A stretch of DNA of 64,000 nucleotides from Erinaceus europaeus (GCF_950295315.1 NC_080172.1:75629577-75693576); one strand, 5' to 3'; shown: positions 1-9,876, counted from the first letter of the stretch. A program made the numbers and translations. Notes: generated by a model from the letters alone, not told the origin.

Positions 1-1105
1 CAGTTTAAGTTGAAATTAATATTATTCCCAAGCAGTGAGTTTAGACAAGATAGAAGGAATTTTTTGTAAGTGTTAAGTACCAAAGGTAGTCTAGTCCAAG
101 AAATCATAAGTTTGTATGTGATGGCTTTTCTAATTTGTACTGTAACATCCTTATACTTTCTATTTTAAATAGATATGTTTCTTAAATAAACAGCTGACCT
201 ATTTTTTCCACGTTTTTTTCTTTCTGATGCAGAGTTCAGGTTAATATTTTACTGCATCTGGTAATGTATTATATGTTTGAAGTCTAGCAATTTTTCATTT
301 TGACCTTCTTGTGATTTCATATGCTGTATTATTCAAGCAATAAAATTCTGGTATGTTTTATAAATTGTTTTTATATTCAATGATATATATATAGAGAGAT
401 TAATGCCAGGAAATTTCTTTTACTACCATTTTTAATATTTTCAAGAATTTAAGCCCAAAAGACATATTAGTCCTTTAGTTGGTATGTGGAGCCTGACTTT
501 TTCCTTTGTTCACTGTTATTTAAAAATATATATATGGTTTTATTGTGTTTTTCTAATTTTAATCCTTAGATCTCGGTACACCAGAACTAATTAAGTATTG
601 TTAGAAAAATAAGTGAATGGATTTATTTTTAGACTTAAGGTCATTTGCATTCTGTCCATTTTTGTGACTTAAAAAATATTGTGGAGTGGGAAACAAAATC
701 TTTAGAGTTGTTGAGGAATAGTTATTATTTAGTTTTCAAAAGATATCAAGATAATAATTTTCCCACTTCCTTGAATATATGTTTAAACCTTTCTTCCAGC
801 AGACTATCAGATAGGTGGTATTGTAAAGACAGTCATTCTCAAGAACTACTACACCATATGTATGTATATAGGCGTATGCAAATGTAAGGGTACTCACTAA
901 CTAAGTACACTCATATCACCAGCCTTCAAATCAAGACAAGAGCCTTATGAGCACCCTCAAGCCCTCATTTTACCCTGTCACATCTTCTTATTCCCTAGAA
1001 ATCTCTACTCTTTTGACTTCTGAAAGTATAGTTTTTCCTTTCTCTTAATTTATGTAAATCACATATAGTGCGTTTTTTTTCTCATCTTTTATTGTATTTG
1101 TTAGT
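1..1105. other. AT-rich region without recognised gene
   Basis: No SINE, L1 or coding similarity is recognised here. The sequence is AT-rich with a short TA run near 385-397 and several AATAAA-like motifs. The only longer open frame (80 codons at 645-887) has no recognisable domain. It may be intronic or intergenic DNA. Confidence 0.5.
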
Positions 1106-1179
1106 TACTCATTTTCTGACTTCACAGAAACACATTACCACAAACATAGTGACCTAAGCAGACCAGAAGTCCAAAATTG

Positions 1180-1487
1180 GTTTTTTATTTTTTTATTCCT
1201 CCAGGATTATTGCTGGGGCTCAGTGTCTGCACTTAAGAATCCACTGCTCCTGGAGGCCATTTTTCTCATTTTTGTTGCCTTTGTTGTTATTGTTATTGAT
1301 GTTGTTAGGACAGAGAGAAACGGACAGAGGAGGGTAGAGAAAGAAAGACACCTGCAGACCTGCTTCACCACTTGTGAAGCAACCCCCCTGCAGGTGGGGA
1401 GCTGGGGGCTCAAACCGGGATCCTTTACTGATCCTTGCACTTCGCACCATGTGCGTTTTAGCCCGCTGCACTACTGCCTGGCCTCCA
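1180..1487 (-). mobile_element. SINE-A-long
   Basis: Reversed tail (CCTCCAGGATTATTGCTGGG), body and tRNA-like head are all present, ending at the reversed head GCACTACTGCCTGGCC. Inserted in the ancient repeat. Confidence 0.85.
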
Positions 1488-1489
1488 AA

Positions 1490-1718
1490 TTTTTTTTCTT
1501 TTTAAAAAATTTTTTATTATTTACTTATTAGATTGAAACAGCCAGAAATTGAGAGGGAAGGGGGTGATAGGGAGAGAGATGGAGAGACACCTGCAACACT
1601 GCTTCACTGCTTGTGAAGTTTTCCCCCTGCAGGTGGGGGACTGGGGCTCAAACCCGGGTCCTTGCACATTGTAGCATGTGTACTTAACCAGGTACACCAC
1701 CACCCACCCACCCACTCC
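1490..1718 (-). mobile_element. SINE-B
   Basis: Reads from a T-rich start through GAAACAGCCAGAAATTGAGAGG to a reversed B box (CTCAAACCCGGGTCC) and a head ending in repeated CCCACCCACC. Confidence 0.8.
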
Positions 1719-2024
1719 CAAATTGCTTTATTTGGCCAAAGTCAAGGTTTCATAGTTCCTAAATATGGAAGCATTGAGCGCAGAATCTGTTTCTTTTAAA
1801 CTTTTTCAGCTTCTAGGGCTACCTCTTTTCCTTGAATTGTGGTTCTGTAGTATGTAGCCATCTTCCTCTGTCACTGCACTTAGGGCCTATCTAGATAATC
1901 CAGAATAGTCCATCTAAAGATCCTTAATTTGATCACATCTGCAAATGTGATTTCATAGCTTCTAGTGATTAGATCTTAAACTTTGGAAATAGTTACTCAG
2001 TTTGTCAGATGATATAGTTCGCCA

Positions 2025-2305
2025 TATCATTGCATGTATTTATAGTTTATTCATTGTCATTTGCTGTATAATATTTCATTAATCCATTTTATATATTGAA
2101 ATTTTGTTTATCCATTCTTTGGGCATTTGAGGAATTTCTAGTGGGCTATTATGAATAATCTTGTGGAAAACATTCTTATGCTTGTCTTTTCGTGAGTATA
2201 TATGCACTGCTGTTGACTATATAACTATGAGTGGAATTGCTGACTCACAGGGTATATAAATTTGCTTTTAATTTGTACTGTCAGCTTTCCAAAATGTATG
2301 TAAAA
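2025..2305 (-). mobile_element. Ancient L1 fragment (ORF2 3' part)
   Basis: Old L1 landmarks are visible in order: CATTTGCTGTATAATATTTC, TTTATCCATTCTTTGGGCAT, GAGTGGAATTGCTGACTCA, CAGCTTTCCAAAATG. The copy is diverged and has no open frame. Confidence 0.6.
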
Positions 2306-2611
2306 AGACTATTTTATTGTGTTCCATATGAATTACATTCATAATCTAGTGACCTGAGAATGTTAATGAATTTCTCAAAGTTACCTAAATTTTAACGAAT
2401 GAGTTATACTGACTACAGCAGGTCTGTTGTTATTTACTACCGTACAAGAAGCAAATAAAAGTGAAAGTATTTGTTCTTACTGATAAAGTATTATGCACTC
2501 ATTAGATTATTGCTTCTCAAAAGAAATAAAGTTTTAGGCTATCATAAGATACTGAATTTATAAAAAATATTGAATCTATAAATAATATATCTAGTTGTAG
2601 AAAAATTGTAA
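2306..2611. other. Unassigned AT-rich stretch
   Basis: Nothing recognisable is seen on either strand. It separates an old L1 piece from a SINE-B. Confidence 0.4.
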
Positions 2612-2872
2612 TTAGGTGTTGGTGTGTAGCGCGCCTGGTTAAAAGCACCTAGTATTGTCCTTGAAGACCCAGGTATGAGCCCTGCTCCCCCTGCAGCAGC
2701 TGGGATGCTTCATGAGCAGCGAAGCAGGTCTGCAGGTACCTTTCTCTCACCCTTGTCTCCCCTCCTCTCTCAATTTCTCTGTCCTGTCAAATAAAATAGA
2801 AGCGGGGGGGGGGGGGAAGCAGTGGATTCAGTGTCAGCGTCAAGCCACATCATTAACGCTGGAGGTGAAAAA
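2612..2872 (+). mobile_element. SINE-B with long tail
   Basis: The head GTTGGTGTGTAGCGCGCCTGG leads to a degenerate B box and the CTCAATTTCTCTGTCCTGTC body. A 13-base G run interrupts the tail near 2803. The end resembles the SINE-A-long tail. Confidence 0.75.
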
Positions 2873-2904
2873 AATTGTAATTATAATTTCAATTGAAGAT
2901 ATAT

Positions 2905-3035
2905 AAATATAAATATTTACTTGTTTGCCAGAGCACTGCACAACTGCAGTTAACACTGGTGTCAGGGATTAAACCTGGGACTGCTGGTTCCTTGGGCATG
3001 GAAGTCTGCTGTACTTTAGATGATACTATCACCTT
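2905..3035 (-). mobile_element. SINE-C
   Basis: The reversed B box GGGATTAAACCTGGGAC and the CAGAGCACTGCACA block are those of SINE-C. The 3' part is eroded. Confidence 0.65.
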
Positions 3036-3373
3036 GATTCTCAAATTTGTTATAACCTTAATTATATACACTGCTATTACCTCATACCCCAGCGACCACA
3101 AGAAAGAAGTCTGCAGTTTAGACAGCAAAGACACTGACTTGGACTTCAATTTCATCTGTATCCTCCTCTCTCACCCCATGGCATAAAGTATCATGTGTGG
3201 GATCAACCAGGGTGAAGAAAATGGCAACACAGTAATCCTTATTTCCTCAAAATAAAAGACCTACCCTTAGCTTATGTGTTAAGATCTGCCTTCAAATAAA
3301 TTTCAACCAGAAGTCAATCAAAGTAGTAAAACCTTAAAAGAATTAATTTCTCAACCTCAGCACTATTGACATT

Positions 3374-3656
3374 TTTTTTAAAATTTTTATTTATTTATTC
3401 CCTTTTGTTGCCCTTGTTGTTTTTTTATTTTGTAGTTATTATTGTTGTTGTCATTGTTGGATAGGACAGAGAGAGAAATGGAGAGAGGAGGGGAAGACAG
3501 AGAGGAGGAGAGAAAGATAGACACCTGCAGACCTGCTTCACCGCCTGTGAAGCGACTCCCCTGCAGGTGGGGAGCCGGGGTTCGAACCGGGATCCTTATG
3601 CCGGTCCTTGTGCTTTGCGCCACCTGCGCTTAACCCGCTGTGCTACAGCCCGACTC
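3374..3656 (-). mobile_element. SINE-A with TSD
   Basis: Complete copy flanked by the direct repeat CACTATTGACATTTT, seen at about 3360 and again at about 3659. Low divergence from other copies suggests a young insertion. Confidence 0.92.
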
Positions 3657-3677
3657 CCTCACTATTGACATTTTAAG

Positions 3678-3757
3678 CCTTTTTTTTTTTTTTTTTTTGC
3701 TACCAGGGTTATCACTGGGTCTTAGTGCCTGGATAAATCCATTACTGCCTGTGTCCA
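3678..3757 (-). mobile_element. SINE-A-long tail fragment
   Basis: A T run is followed by CCAGGGTTATCACTGGGTC and a truncated body. Only the tail remains, next to a full copy. Confidence 0.6.
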
Positions 3758-4089
3758 TAATTTTTTATTTACTTATTTTTTTGCCTCCAGGGTTATTGCT
3801 GGGGCTCGGTGCCTTCACTACGGATCCACTGCTCCTTGGAGGCCACCGTTTCCCTTTTGTTGCCCTTGTTGTCAATCGTTGTTGTTAATGTTATTCTTGC
3901 TGTTGTTGTTGGGTAGGACAGAAATGGAGAGAGGAGGGGAAGACAGAGAGGGAGAGAGAAAGACACCTGCAGACCTGCTTCACCGCCTGTGAAGCGACTC
4001 CCCTGCAGGTGGGGAGCCGGGGGCTCGAACTGGCGTTCTTACGCTTTGTGACACATGCGCTTAACCAGAAGCGCTACTGCCAGGCTCCC
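3758..4089 (-). mobile_element. SINE-A-long
   Basis: Full element from GCCTCCAGGGTTATTGCTGG to the reversed head CTACTGCCAGGCTCCC. The reversed B box is mutated (GGCTCGAACTGGCG). Confidence 0.88.
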
Positions 4090-4274
4090 AATTTTTTAAT
4101 TTTTTTATAGGTAGACAATCAAGAGGGAAGGAGAAGATAGATACAGATACAGTAGTACAGCTTCACTGCTCATTAAGCTCCCAAGTGGGGACTGAGGACT
4201 TGAATTTGAGTCCTTGCACATATGCATATGCATGGTAATGTGTGCACTCAACCCTTTTGCCACCACCTTGCCTG
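4090..4274 (-). mobile_element. SINE-B
   Basis: TAGACAATCAAGAGGGAAGG body and reversed head CACTCAACCC...CACCACCTTGCC abut the preceding SINE. Confidence 0.75.
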
Positions 4275-4391
4275 AGAGAGACAGGTGAGACACCAGAGCA
4301 CTGCTCAGCCCTGGCTTGTGCTACGGATTGAACTTGGAACCTCAGACATGAAAGTCCTTTGCGTAATGACTGTGCTGTCCTCCCCTGCCTG
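4275..4391 (-). mobile_element. SINE-C fragment
   Basis: CACCAGAGCACTGCTCAGCC and the reversed B box GGATTGAACTTGGAACC identify SINE-C. Confidence 0.7.
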
Positions 4392-4392
4392 T

Positions 4393-4578
4393 AAACCTTT
4401 AATTCTTTGTAAGAGACTATATTTTGGAATGCTTAGCAGCATTACTGGCTTACATCTATCTACCAAGTACCAGTAGCAAAACAACACCTTATCCATCTTT
4501 GTGACATCCAAAAAATTAATTTCCAAATATTACCAGATGTTCCCTGGTTGAAAAGAATCACCCATGTTGACGAGATCG
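4393..4578 (-). mobile_element. MER5A-like DNA transposon relic (hAT-Charlie type)
   Basis: The order CTTAGCAGCATTACTGGC, ACCAGTAGCAAAACAAC, GTGACATCCAAAAAATTA, TTACCAGATGTTCCCTGG matches the layout I know for MER5A read in reverse. It is a non-autonomous, internally deleted DNA transposon of placental mammals. The terminal inverted repeat next to 4578 is eroded. Confidence 0.6.
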
Positions 4579-4579
4579 G

Positions 4580-4815
4580 GCGTGTTAAGGGTGGTATGGG
4601 TGTGTAGACAAATCGCCCATGTTGAATCCACTTCTAGCATTTGCCCTTCTTCCGTAGCCAGTTAACAGCGTCAGGTTGAGCCTGATGTAAAGTTTCGAGA
4701 CCTCCTTTGAATCTGGAGAGGTGGTAGTTGTAGACTATGTGGGTCATAGTCTGTCTGTAGCCGCAGGGGCAGTTCGGGTCGTCTCTGGCTCCTGCCTTAC
4801 CATATCTCGTATTTA
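4580..4815 (-). pseudogene. Fragment of a non-L1 non-LTR retrotransposon: C-terminus of a reverse transcriptase ORF plus 3'UTR
   Basis: A minus-strand frame of about 58 codons is open from about 4815 to a TAG at 4637-4639. It encodes a C-terminus containing DDPNCPCGYRQTMTHIV, then HLSRFKGGLETLHQ and PDAVNWLRKKGKC. The C-x-C-G...QTM-x-HIV pattern, followed by GGL..LH....AV.WL, is typical of the last 60 residues of reverse-transcriptase proteins from several non-LTR retrotransposon clades common in invertebrates. L1 proteins, including those elsewhere in this window, do not have it. The cysteine expected after HIV is replaced (YNYH). The frame has no stop, unlike most old repeats here. 4580-4636 would be 3'UTR and holds CGCCCATGTTGA, near-repeated at 4560-4571. 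The clade and origin are inference. Confidence 0.6.
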
Positions 4816-4955
4816 TTTTTAGGATAAGGTACTAGGAGAAAAACTGAAACCGAGCCTCTGTTAAAAGCAACACGTGACAATGGAAAACAATAGGAAATGG
4901 GATGATGAGAAGAGAATAGACTGAGTTAAAACTTATTTCTAGGGAAGTTTGATCT
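4816..4955. other. Unassigned sequence
   Basis: Contains CAACACGTGACAATGG and AT-rich DNA. No family is recognised, and it forms one flank of the retrotransposon fragment. Confidence 0.4.
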
Positions 4956-4956
4956 T

Positions 4957-5215
4957 TCTTTTCCACCAGGGTTATTGCTGAGGCTCTCCTGCCTTACCAT
5001 GAATCTGACCATGAATCTGTGTTCCTGGCAGCCGTTTGTTTGTTTCTGTTGAATATTTAATAGGACAGACAAAAGTTGAGAGTGGGGAGAGTTACCTGTA
5101 ATACTTCCTCTCTACTTGTGAAACTACCCCCTGCAGGTAGACAGTGGAGGTTTGAACTGGGATCCTTGCACATGGTAATGTGTGCATTCAACTGACTGCC
5201 CCATGGCCCAGCTCA
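4957..5215 (-). mobile_element. SINE-A-long, diverged
   Basis: CCACCAGGGTTATTGCTGAGG tail, short body and reversed head (GTTTGAACTGGGATCC, CAACTGACTGCCCCATGG). More diverged than neighbours. Confidence 0.75.
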
Positions 5216-5277
5216 GATAACACTACTTCACATCTGCTGATGCCTGTTACCTGACCCTCGTCCAGTGTTTCTTTAGG

Positions 5278-5390
5278 AATGAGAACCAGAGCATGATTCT
5301 AATATATACAAGTGCCAGGGATTGAACTTGGCATCTCATTCTAGAATCCTGCATGAAACTGCAACCTCCCTAACTATATCCTGGTCCAGT
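5278..5390 (-). mobile_element. SINE-C or -D fragment
   Basis: The reversed B box GGGATTGAACTTGGCATC and the AACCAGAGCATGATTCT block are visible; the ends are eroded. Confidence 0.55.
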
Positions 5391-5392
5391 TT

Positions 5393-5743
5393 TTATTTTA
5401 TTTTTTGTTCTTTTTTATTTTTTTTTTTCCTTCCAGGGTTATTACTGGGGCTCGGTGCCTGCACTATGAATCTACTGCTCCTGGAGGCTGTTTTCTCTGT
5501 TTTGTTGCCCTTGTTTATCATTGTAATTATTATTGTTGTTGGTATTGCTGTCGTTGTTGTTGGATAGGACAGAGAGAAATGGAGAGAGGGAAGATGGGAG
5601 AAAGACACCTGCAGCCCTGCTTCACTGCCTGTGAAGTGGTCCCCCCGCAAGTGGGGAGCCAGGGTCTCAAACCTGGATCCCTACACCAGTCCGTGTGCTT
5701 CGTGCCATGTGCGCTTCACCCATTGCACTACCGCCGGGACCCC
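5393..5743 (-). mobile_element. SINE-A-long
   Basis: Complete reversed element from CTTCCAGGGTTATTACTGG to GCACTACCGCCGGGACCCC. The long trinucleotide-like section (TTGTTGTTGG) is expanded. Confidence 0.88.
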
Positions 5744-5761
5744 TTGTTTTTTTAATCTACC

Positions 5762-5905
5762 TGGCTTTGACCCCAGATGTAGCCATAGCATAGAGCAGTC
5801 GACTTGTAAGCATGAGGGCCTAAGTTTGATCCCCATTATTGCATATGCCACAATCATACTTGGGTTCTTTCTCTCACTAACATTTTTAGATAAAGGCAGA
5901 AAAAG
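5762..5905 (+). mobile_element. SINE-D fragment
   Basis: GTAGCCATAGCATAGAGCAG head, B box AGTTTGATCCCC and TTCTTTCTCTCACT body fit SINE-D. Confidence 0.6.
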
Positions 5906-5918
5906 AGAAATCATAGGG

Positions 5919-6055
5919 ACGGGGGTAGATAGCATAATGGTTATGCAGAAAGACTTTCAAGCCTGAGGCTCCAAAGTCCCAGGTTCAGTTCTTCACTCGA
6001 CCATAAGCCAGAGCTGATCAGTGATCGGGCATAAAAAAAAAAAAAAAGAAAGAAA
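5919..6055 (+). mobile_element. SINE-C
   Basis: Head GGTAGATAGCATAATGGTTA, B box GGTTCAGTTCTTC and a 15-base A tail are present. Confidence 0.8.
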
Positions 6056-6059
6056 CCAT

Positions 6060-6152
6060 AGAGCCAAAGTCTCCTTTAGGGCAGTGAGGGCAGAACTCAA
6101 AACAGGTTGTGTGCACTACACTATCCAAGTGAGTTACTTTACCTGCCCTAAA
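6060..6152 (-). mobile_element. SINE-E fragment
   Basis: CACTACACTATCCAAGTGAG followed by TTACTTTACCTGCCC is the reversed SINE-E head. Confidence 0.55.
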
Positions 6153-6286
6153 ATATACCTAGCCCCTTGACGGGTTTTTACTAGGGTTTATTAGGGCCTA
6201 GGTATACAGGGAGATAGCACCAGAAAGCATATATCTAGCAGTGCAAGAAGCTACGCTTGCTGTCAATGTTAAGGAAGTTAGTGTGG

Positions 6287-6420
6287 TCGAGGAGATGGCT
6301 CAGTGGATAAAGCATTAGACTAGACTCAAACACGAGGTCCCAGCAGCACATGTACCAGAGTGATGTCTGGTTCTTTCTCTCCTATCTTCCTCATTAATGG
6401 ATTAAAAATAAATAAATAAA
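6287..6420 (+). mobile_element. SINE-D
   Basis: Head GAGGAGATGGCTCAGTGG, B-box region CACGAGGTCCC, body GGTTCTTTCTCTCCTATC and an AATAAATAAATAAA tail. Confidence 0.75.
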
Positions 6421-6422
6421 AA

Positions 6423-6650
6423 GGGAATTGAGCGGTAGTGCAGTGGGTTAAGCGCATGTGGCGCGAAGCACAAGGACCAGCTCCTCACCTGCAGGGGAGT
6501 CCCTTCACAGGCAGTGAAGCAGGTCTTCGGGTGTCTTTCCCTTTTTGTCTTCCCCTCCTATCTCCATTTCTCTCTGTCCTATCTAACAATGATGACATCA
6601 ATGATAATAATAAAAAACAACCAGGGCAACAAAAGGGAAAATAAATATTA
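6423..6650 (+). mobile_element. SINE-A lacking the B box
   Basis: The head runs to ACAAGGACCAG, then jumps straight to CTCCTCACCTGCAGGGGAG, so the internal B box is deleted. Body and tail are otherwise normal. Confidence 0.85.
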
Positions 6651-6761
6651 AAAAGTTTTTTTAAAAAAGTTTGTTCTCACAGGGCTTTAAAAAAAAAAGG
6701 TAAGATACCCCCCAACTACTAAATTAGACTCAAAATGGTCTAGTTCTGAAATTCCTTCTGG

Positions 6762-7020
6762 TAGGCTGGTTGGTAGCACACCAGTTGAGCACACACCCTA
6801 CCATGTGCAAAGAAACAGGTTCAAGCTCTCCATCTTCAGAGGGGAAGCTTCATAAGTGATGAGGCAGTGCTACAGATGTCACTCCTCCCTTTCTTTCTCT
6901 TCCCTTCTCAATTTCTCTGTCCTATCAAAAAAAAGAAAAAGAAAAATGCAGAAAGAAAAAATAACTCCTAGGAGCATGTAGCCACGGAGCCCCAGAGATA
7001 ACCCTGGTGGCAATAAGGAA
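6762..7020 (+). mobile_element. SINE-B with long tail
   Basis: Head GCTGGTTGGTAGCACACC, B box GGTTCAAGCTCTCC, then a tail ending CCCAGAGATAACCCTGGTGG. Confidence 0.75.
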
Positions 7021-7046
7021 GGATAGAAGAGAAAGTTCTCTTAATA

Positions 7047-7339
7047 GGTTTATTTTTTAAAATATGTATTTATTTTCCCTTTAGTTGCCCTTATTGTTTT
7101 ATTGCTGTAGTTATTATTGTTGTTATTGATGTTGTCATTGTTGGATAGGACAGAGAGAAATGGAGAGTGGAGGGGAAGAGAGGGGGAGAGAAAGACAGAC
7201 ACCTGTAGACTTGCATCACCACCAGTGATGGGACTCCTCTGCAGGTGGGGAGCGATGGGCTCGAACCGGGATACTTATGCTGGTCCTTGAGCTTTGTGGC
7301 CACCTGTGCTTAACCCGCTGCACTACCACCCAACTCCCA
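7047..7339 (-). mobile_element. SINE-A with TSD
   Basis: Complete reversed copy flanked by AATAGGTTTATT on both sides (about 7034 and 7340). Confidence 0.9.
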
Positions 7340-7442
7340 ATAGGTTTATTAATTCATTAGCTTCATGATTATATTACTGATGAACTTCTAGGACTCATGT
7401 AATAGGTATATTTATTTAGTTAAGGTAGGAAGAGATAATTAT

Positions 7443-7645
7443 GGGGCCAGGTGGTAGTGCACCTATTTAAGTGCACTCATGACAGTGTGCAAGGACATGG
7501 GTTCAAGCCCCTGATCCCCACCTGTAGGGGGAAAGCTTCACAAGTGGTGAGGCAGGGCTGCAGGTGTCTGTCTCTTTCCTCTTCTATCTCCCCCTCTCCT
7601 CTCAATTTCTGTCTTTATCCGATAATAAATAATAAAAGAAGAGAT
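7443..7645 (+). mobile_element. SINE-B
   Basis: Head GGGGCCAGGTGGTAGTGCACC, B box GGTTCAAGCCCCTG and tail GATAATAAATAATAAAAG. Confidence 0.88.
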
Positions 7646-7764
7646 TATTTGATATGTTATACAGATAAAATAAGTATCACCCAAATAAGCACTAGGTTTA
7701 TATATGCACTTGCAATATACATGTAATAGGAGCCTTTAAAATTTTTTATCTGTCTTTATTGTAA

Positions 7765-7865
7765 TCATTTGGTAAATAAGGCAACTAAAGTTAACAGAAA
7801 TTAAGTAATATAATGCATAATACAGTCTATCCAGTGGAAACATCAACATTTGAACCTCAACCTAA
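7765..7865 (+). mobile_element. MIR-like ancient SINE fragment
   Basis: GTAAATAAGGCAACTAAAG, AGAAATTAAGTAATATAAT and CATTTGAACCTCAACC follow the layout of the MIR core. Weak match. Confidence 0.45.
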
Positions 7866-7894
7866 GTAGTTTGTGTTGTTTTTCTTGTTTGTTT

Positions 7895-8030
7895 TAATAT
7901 CAACAGAAACAAAGAGTGAAAGCCACCACAACACTGCAGCCTCTTTTAAGTGTCATGAGGTCTGGGCGTGAACCTGGGTCACACATGGCCAAGCAGCACA
8001 CTATCCAAGTGAGCTATTTTGCTGGCCCAA
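7895..8030 (-). mobile_element. SINE-E
   Basis: AACAAAGAGTGAAAGCCACC, reversed B box GCGTGAACCTGGG and CACACTATCCAAGTGAGC give a nearly complete reversed copy. Confidence 0.65.
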
Positions 8031-8145
8031 TCTATGGACTGTTTATTCTACTGGATCACTTTGCTTTATCCTCCAAAATATTCTGGGATTACTAGAACAA
8101 ACCTTTATTCTTTTGTTTGAGGGCCACTTAAAAAGTTGTAAGCCG

Positions 8146-9198
8146 GGGGCTGGGCAGTAGCGCAGCGGGTTAAGCGCACATGATGGCAAAGCTCAAGGAC
8201 CAGCGTGAGGATCCGGGTTCCAGCATCCAGCTCCTCACCTGCAGGGGCATCGCTTCACAATCAGTGAAGCAGGTCTGTAGGTGTCTATCTCTCCTCTCTG
8301 TCTTCCCTTCCTCTCTTGATTTCTCTCTTGTGGGATTATGTGAAAGCATGGTAGAGCATAGGGGAACTCCCCCATCCTTGAGATGGAGGTCTGAAAAGAC
8401 ACCCCACCTGTCAGTCTCTCCCTTTTGAGGATAGAGCTTGGAGGGAAATGCTTTCCTGACTCAGTTCCCCTTTGTCAGTCTCCCAGGCTTCACAGAGGCC
8501 TGCAACCTCTAACACTTAACTCATTCTCCTGCCGCAAACCAAATAGTTGCCTGCTTGAAAGTTCACTTAAAGTTCACTATGAGTTCACCATCTTTGATCA
8601 CATACAAACTAGACTTCATCATCCTGCCTTGCCAGTAACTTAACAATGAGACCCACACACACCTTATTTCTCCGTTCTTTGATCACCATGCCTTACATCA
8701 ATGCTCTGCCCTTCTCTGCTTTATCTCACTCTGCTGGCTTAACCACCATGTTTTTCTTAATACCTTTAGATAATTAACATCTCTTGCTTCATGGTAACTA
8801 ATTGTCTTGACCTTTTGGTATCTCATCAATTCTCATCATTCCTTAGCCCTCCCCCCCATAGGGGTACTGACCTTTTGGGAACCTATGATTACTGACATAT
8901 GTGAAAAAATTTATTTGTTCCACTTTGCTATAAAAGCCCTCTCTTTTCTGAATAAAATTGGAAGTTCATACCTGAATTTCTCCTGGTGTTCGTTTCTGCA
9001 TCACGCGCATCCCTTGAATCGGTGACGGGGAAGGCAGCGGCTACCTCGGTTATGAGGCCACCCACGTGAGCACCAGCACTCTGTCCTATCCAACAACAAC
9101 AGCTATAATAACAATAACAAACACAAAAAGGGCAACAAAATGGGAAAAACAGCCTCCTGGAGTAGCCCCAGCAATAACCCTGTAGGCAAAAAAAAAAA
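8146..9198 (+). mobile_element. SINE-A-long split by a solo LTR
   Basis: The head and body occupy 8146-8328, and the tail (CTCTGTCCTATCCAACAAC to poly-A) resumes at 9079. The SINE has its own duplication, AAAGTTGTAAGCC, at about 8131 and again at about 9197. The LTR therefore entered after the SINE. Confidence 0.93.
8329..9078 (+). mobile_element. Solo LTR of an endogenous retrovirus (750 bp, 4-bp TSD)
   Basis: The element begins TGTGGGATTATG and ends GAGCACCAGCA, so it has the TG...CA ends of an LTR. The host SINE is duplicated by CTCT on both sides (8325-8328 and 9079-9082). A 4-base duplication is usual for gammaretrovirus-type integrases. CTATAAAAG at 8928-8936 is a TATA box and AATAAA at 8951-8956 a poly(A) signal, which puts U3 on the left and transcription on the plus strand. 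No internal viral sequence remains, so it arose by LTR-LTR recombination. Confidence 0.88.
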
Positions 9199-9204
9199 AA
9201 AAGT

Positions 9205-9612
9205 TGTAAGCCCATCTAAATTTAGCAAAATTGTATGCTTTTGCATGGTAATTGTAGAAATTGCTCAGGGAAGCAGAGGTAATGTCTGGTAATATTTTTA
9301 GCTTTCTTTGTTTGTTCACAATTGTCCAAGTGATTTAGTGTTATGCATAATATAAAATGTGCATAATATAAAATGTTACTTACAGAGAGTTTTCCAATTT
9401 AAGTTCTTTTGGACACTAGAGAAAAAGTTTTAAGTTCAAGTAGTATATTTAAGAGGCTATCTCAGGAAATATTAGAAGAGGAAGGGAGGCTAATTAATGG
9501 AAGTCAATAAAATTGCACTAAAATTGCCATGGACAAGTGGAAATTAATCTAATTAACATACTTTGGGAAAAAATAGGATACACCTCAAGTTAATTCCCCT
9601 TGTGCCAGGCCA
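9205..9612. other. Unassigned AT-rich stretch
   Basis: No repeat or coding similarity is recognised. AATATAAAATGTGCATAATA shows a short direct duplication near 9345-9375. Confidence 0.4.
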
Positions 9613-9630
9613 GAGCTGGGGGACTCATTA

Positions 9631-9876
9631 TTTTTTTAATTTTTTATTTATAAAAAGGAAACATTGATAAAACCATAGGATAAGAGGGGTACAACTTCGC
9701 ACAGTTCCCACCACCAGACCTCCATATCCCATCCCCTCTCCTGATAGCTTTCCTATTCTTTAACTCTCTGGGAGTATGGACCCAAGATCATTGTGGGATG
9801 CAGAAGGTTGAAGGTCTGGCTTCTGTATTTGCTTCCCTGCTGAACATGGATGTTGACAGGTCGATCCATACTCGAC
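9631..9876 (-). mobile_element. R retroposon, 5'-truncated, with TSD
   Basis: Reading the minus strand, this is the last 245 bases of module R, ending TATAAATAAA and a poly(A) tail at 9631-9650. Flanking repeats CTGGGGGACTCATTA (9616-9630) and CTGGGGGACTTATA (9877-9890) are target-site duplications. They show that R is mobilised as an RNA with L1-like machinery and is truncated at its 5' end. Confidence 0.82.

Larger units (their letters stand above)
1106..1990 (+). repeat. Ancient mammalian interspersed repeat split by two SINEs
   Basis: The flanks at 1106-1175 (ACCACAAACATAGTGACC, AGAAGTCCAAAATTGG) and 1735-1990 (AATCTGTTTC, CAGCTTCTAGGGC, GATCCTTAATTTGATCACA) resemble an old repeat found across placental mammals. 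Two SINEs at 1180-1718 interrupt it. I am not certain of the family name. A second copy of the same block lies near 30.04-30.25 kb. Confidence 0.55.

Noticed and set aside
4580..4815. BovB (RTE) origin for the reverse-transcriptase fragment
   Set aside because: BovB is the best-known horizontally moved mammalian element, but the CPCG...QTMTHIV ending does not fit what I know of the BovB C-terminus.
5393..5966. Overlapping frames of 81-116 codons on both strands
   Set aside because: They are translations of SINE-A-long and SINE-D. The same peptides (for example RHLQTCFT) recur in every copy.
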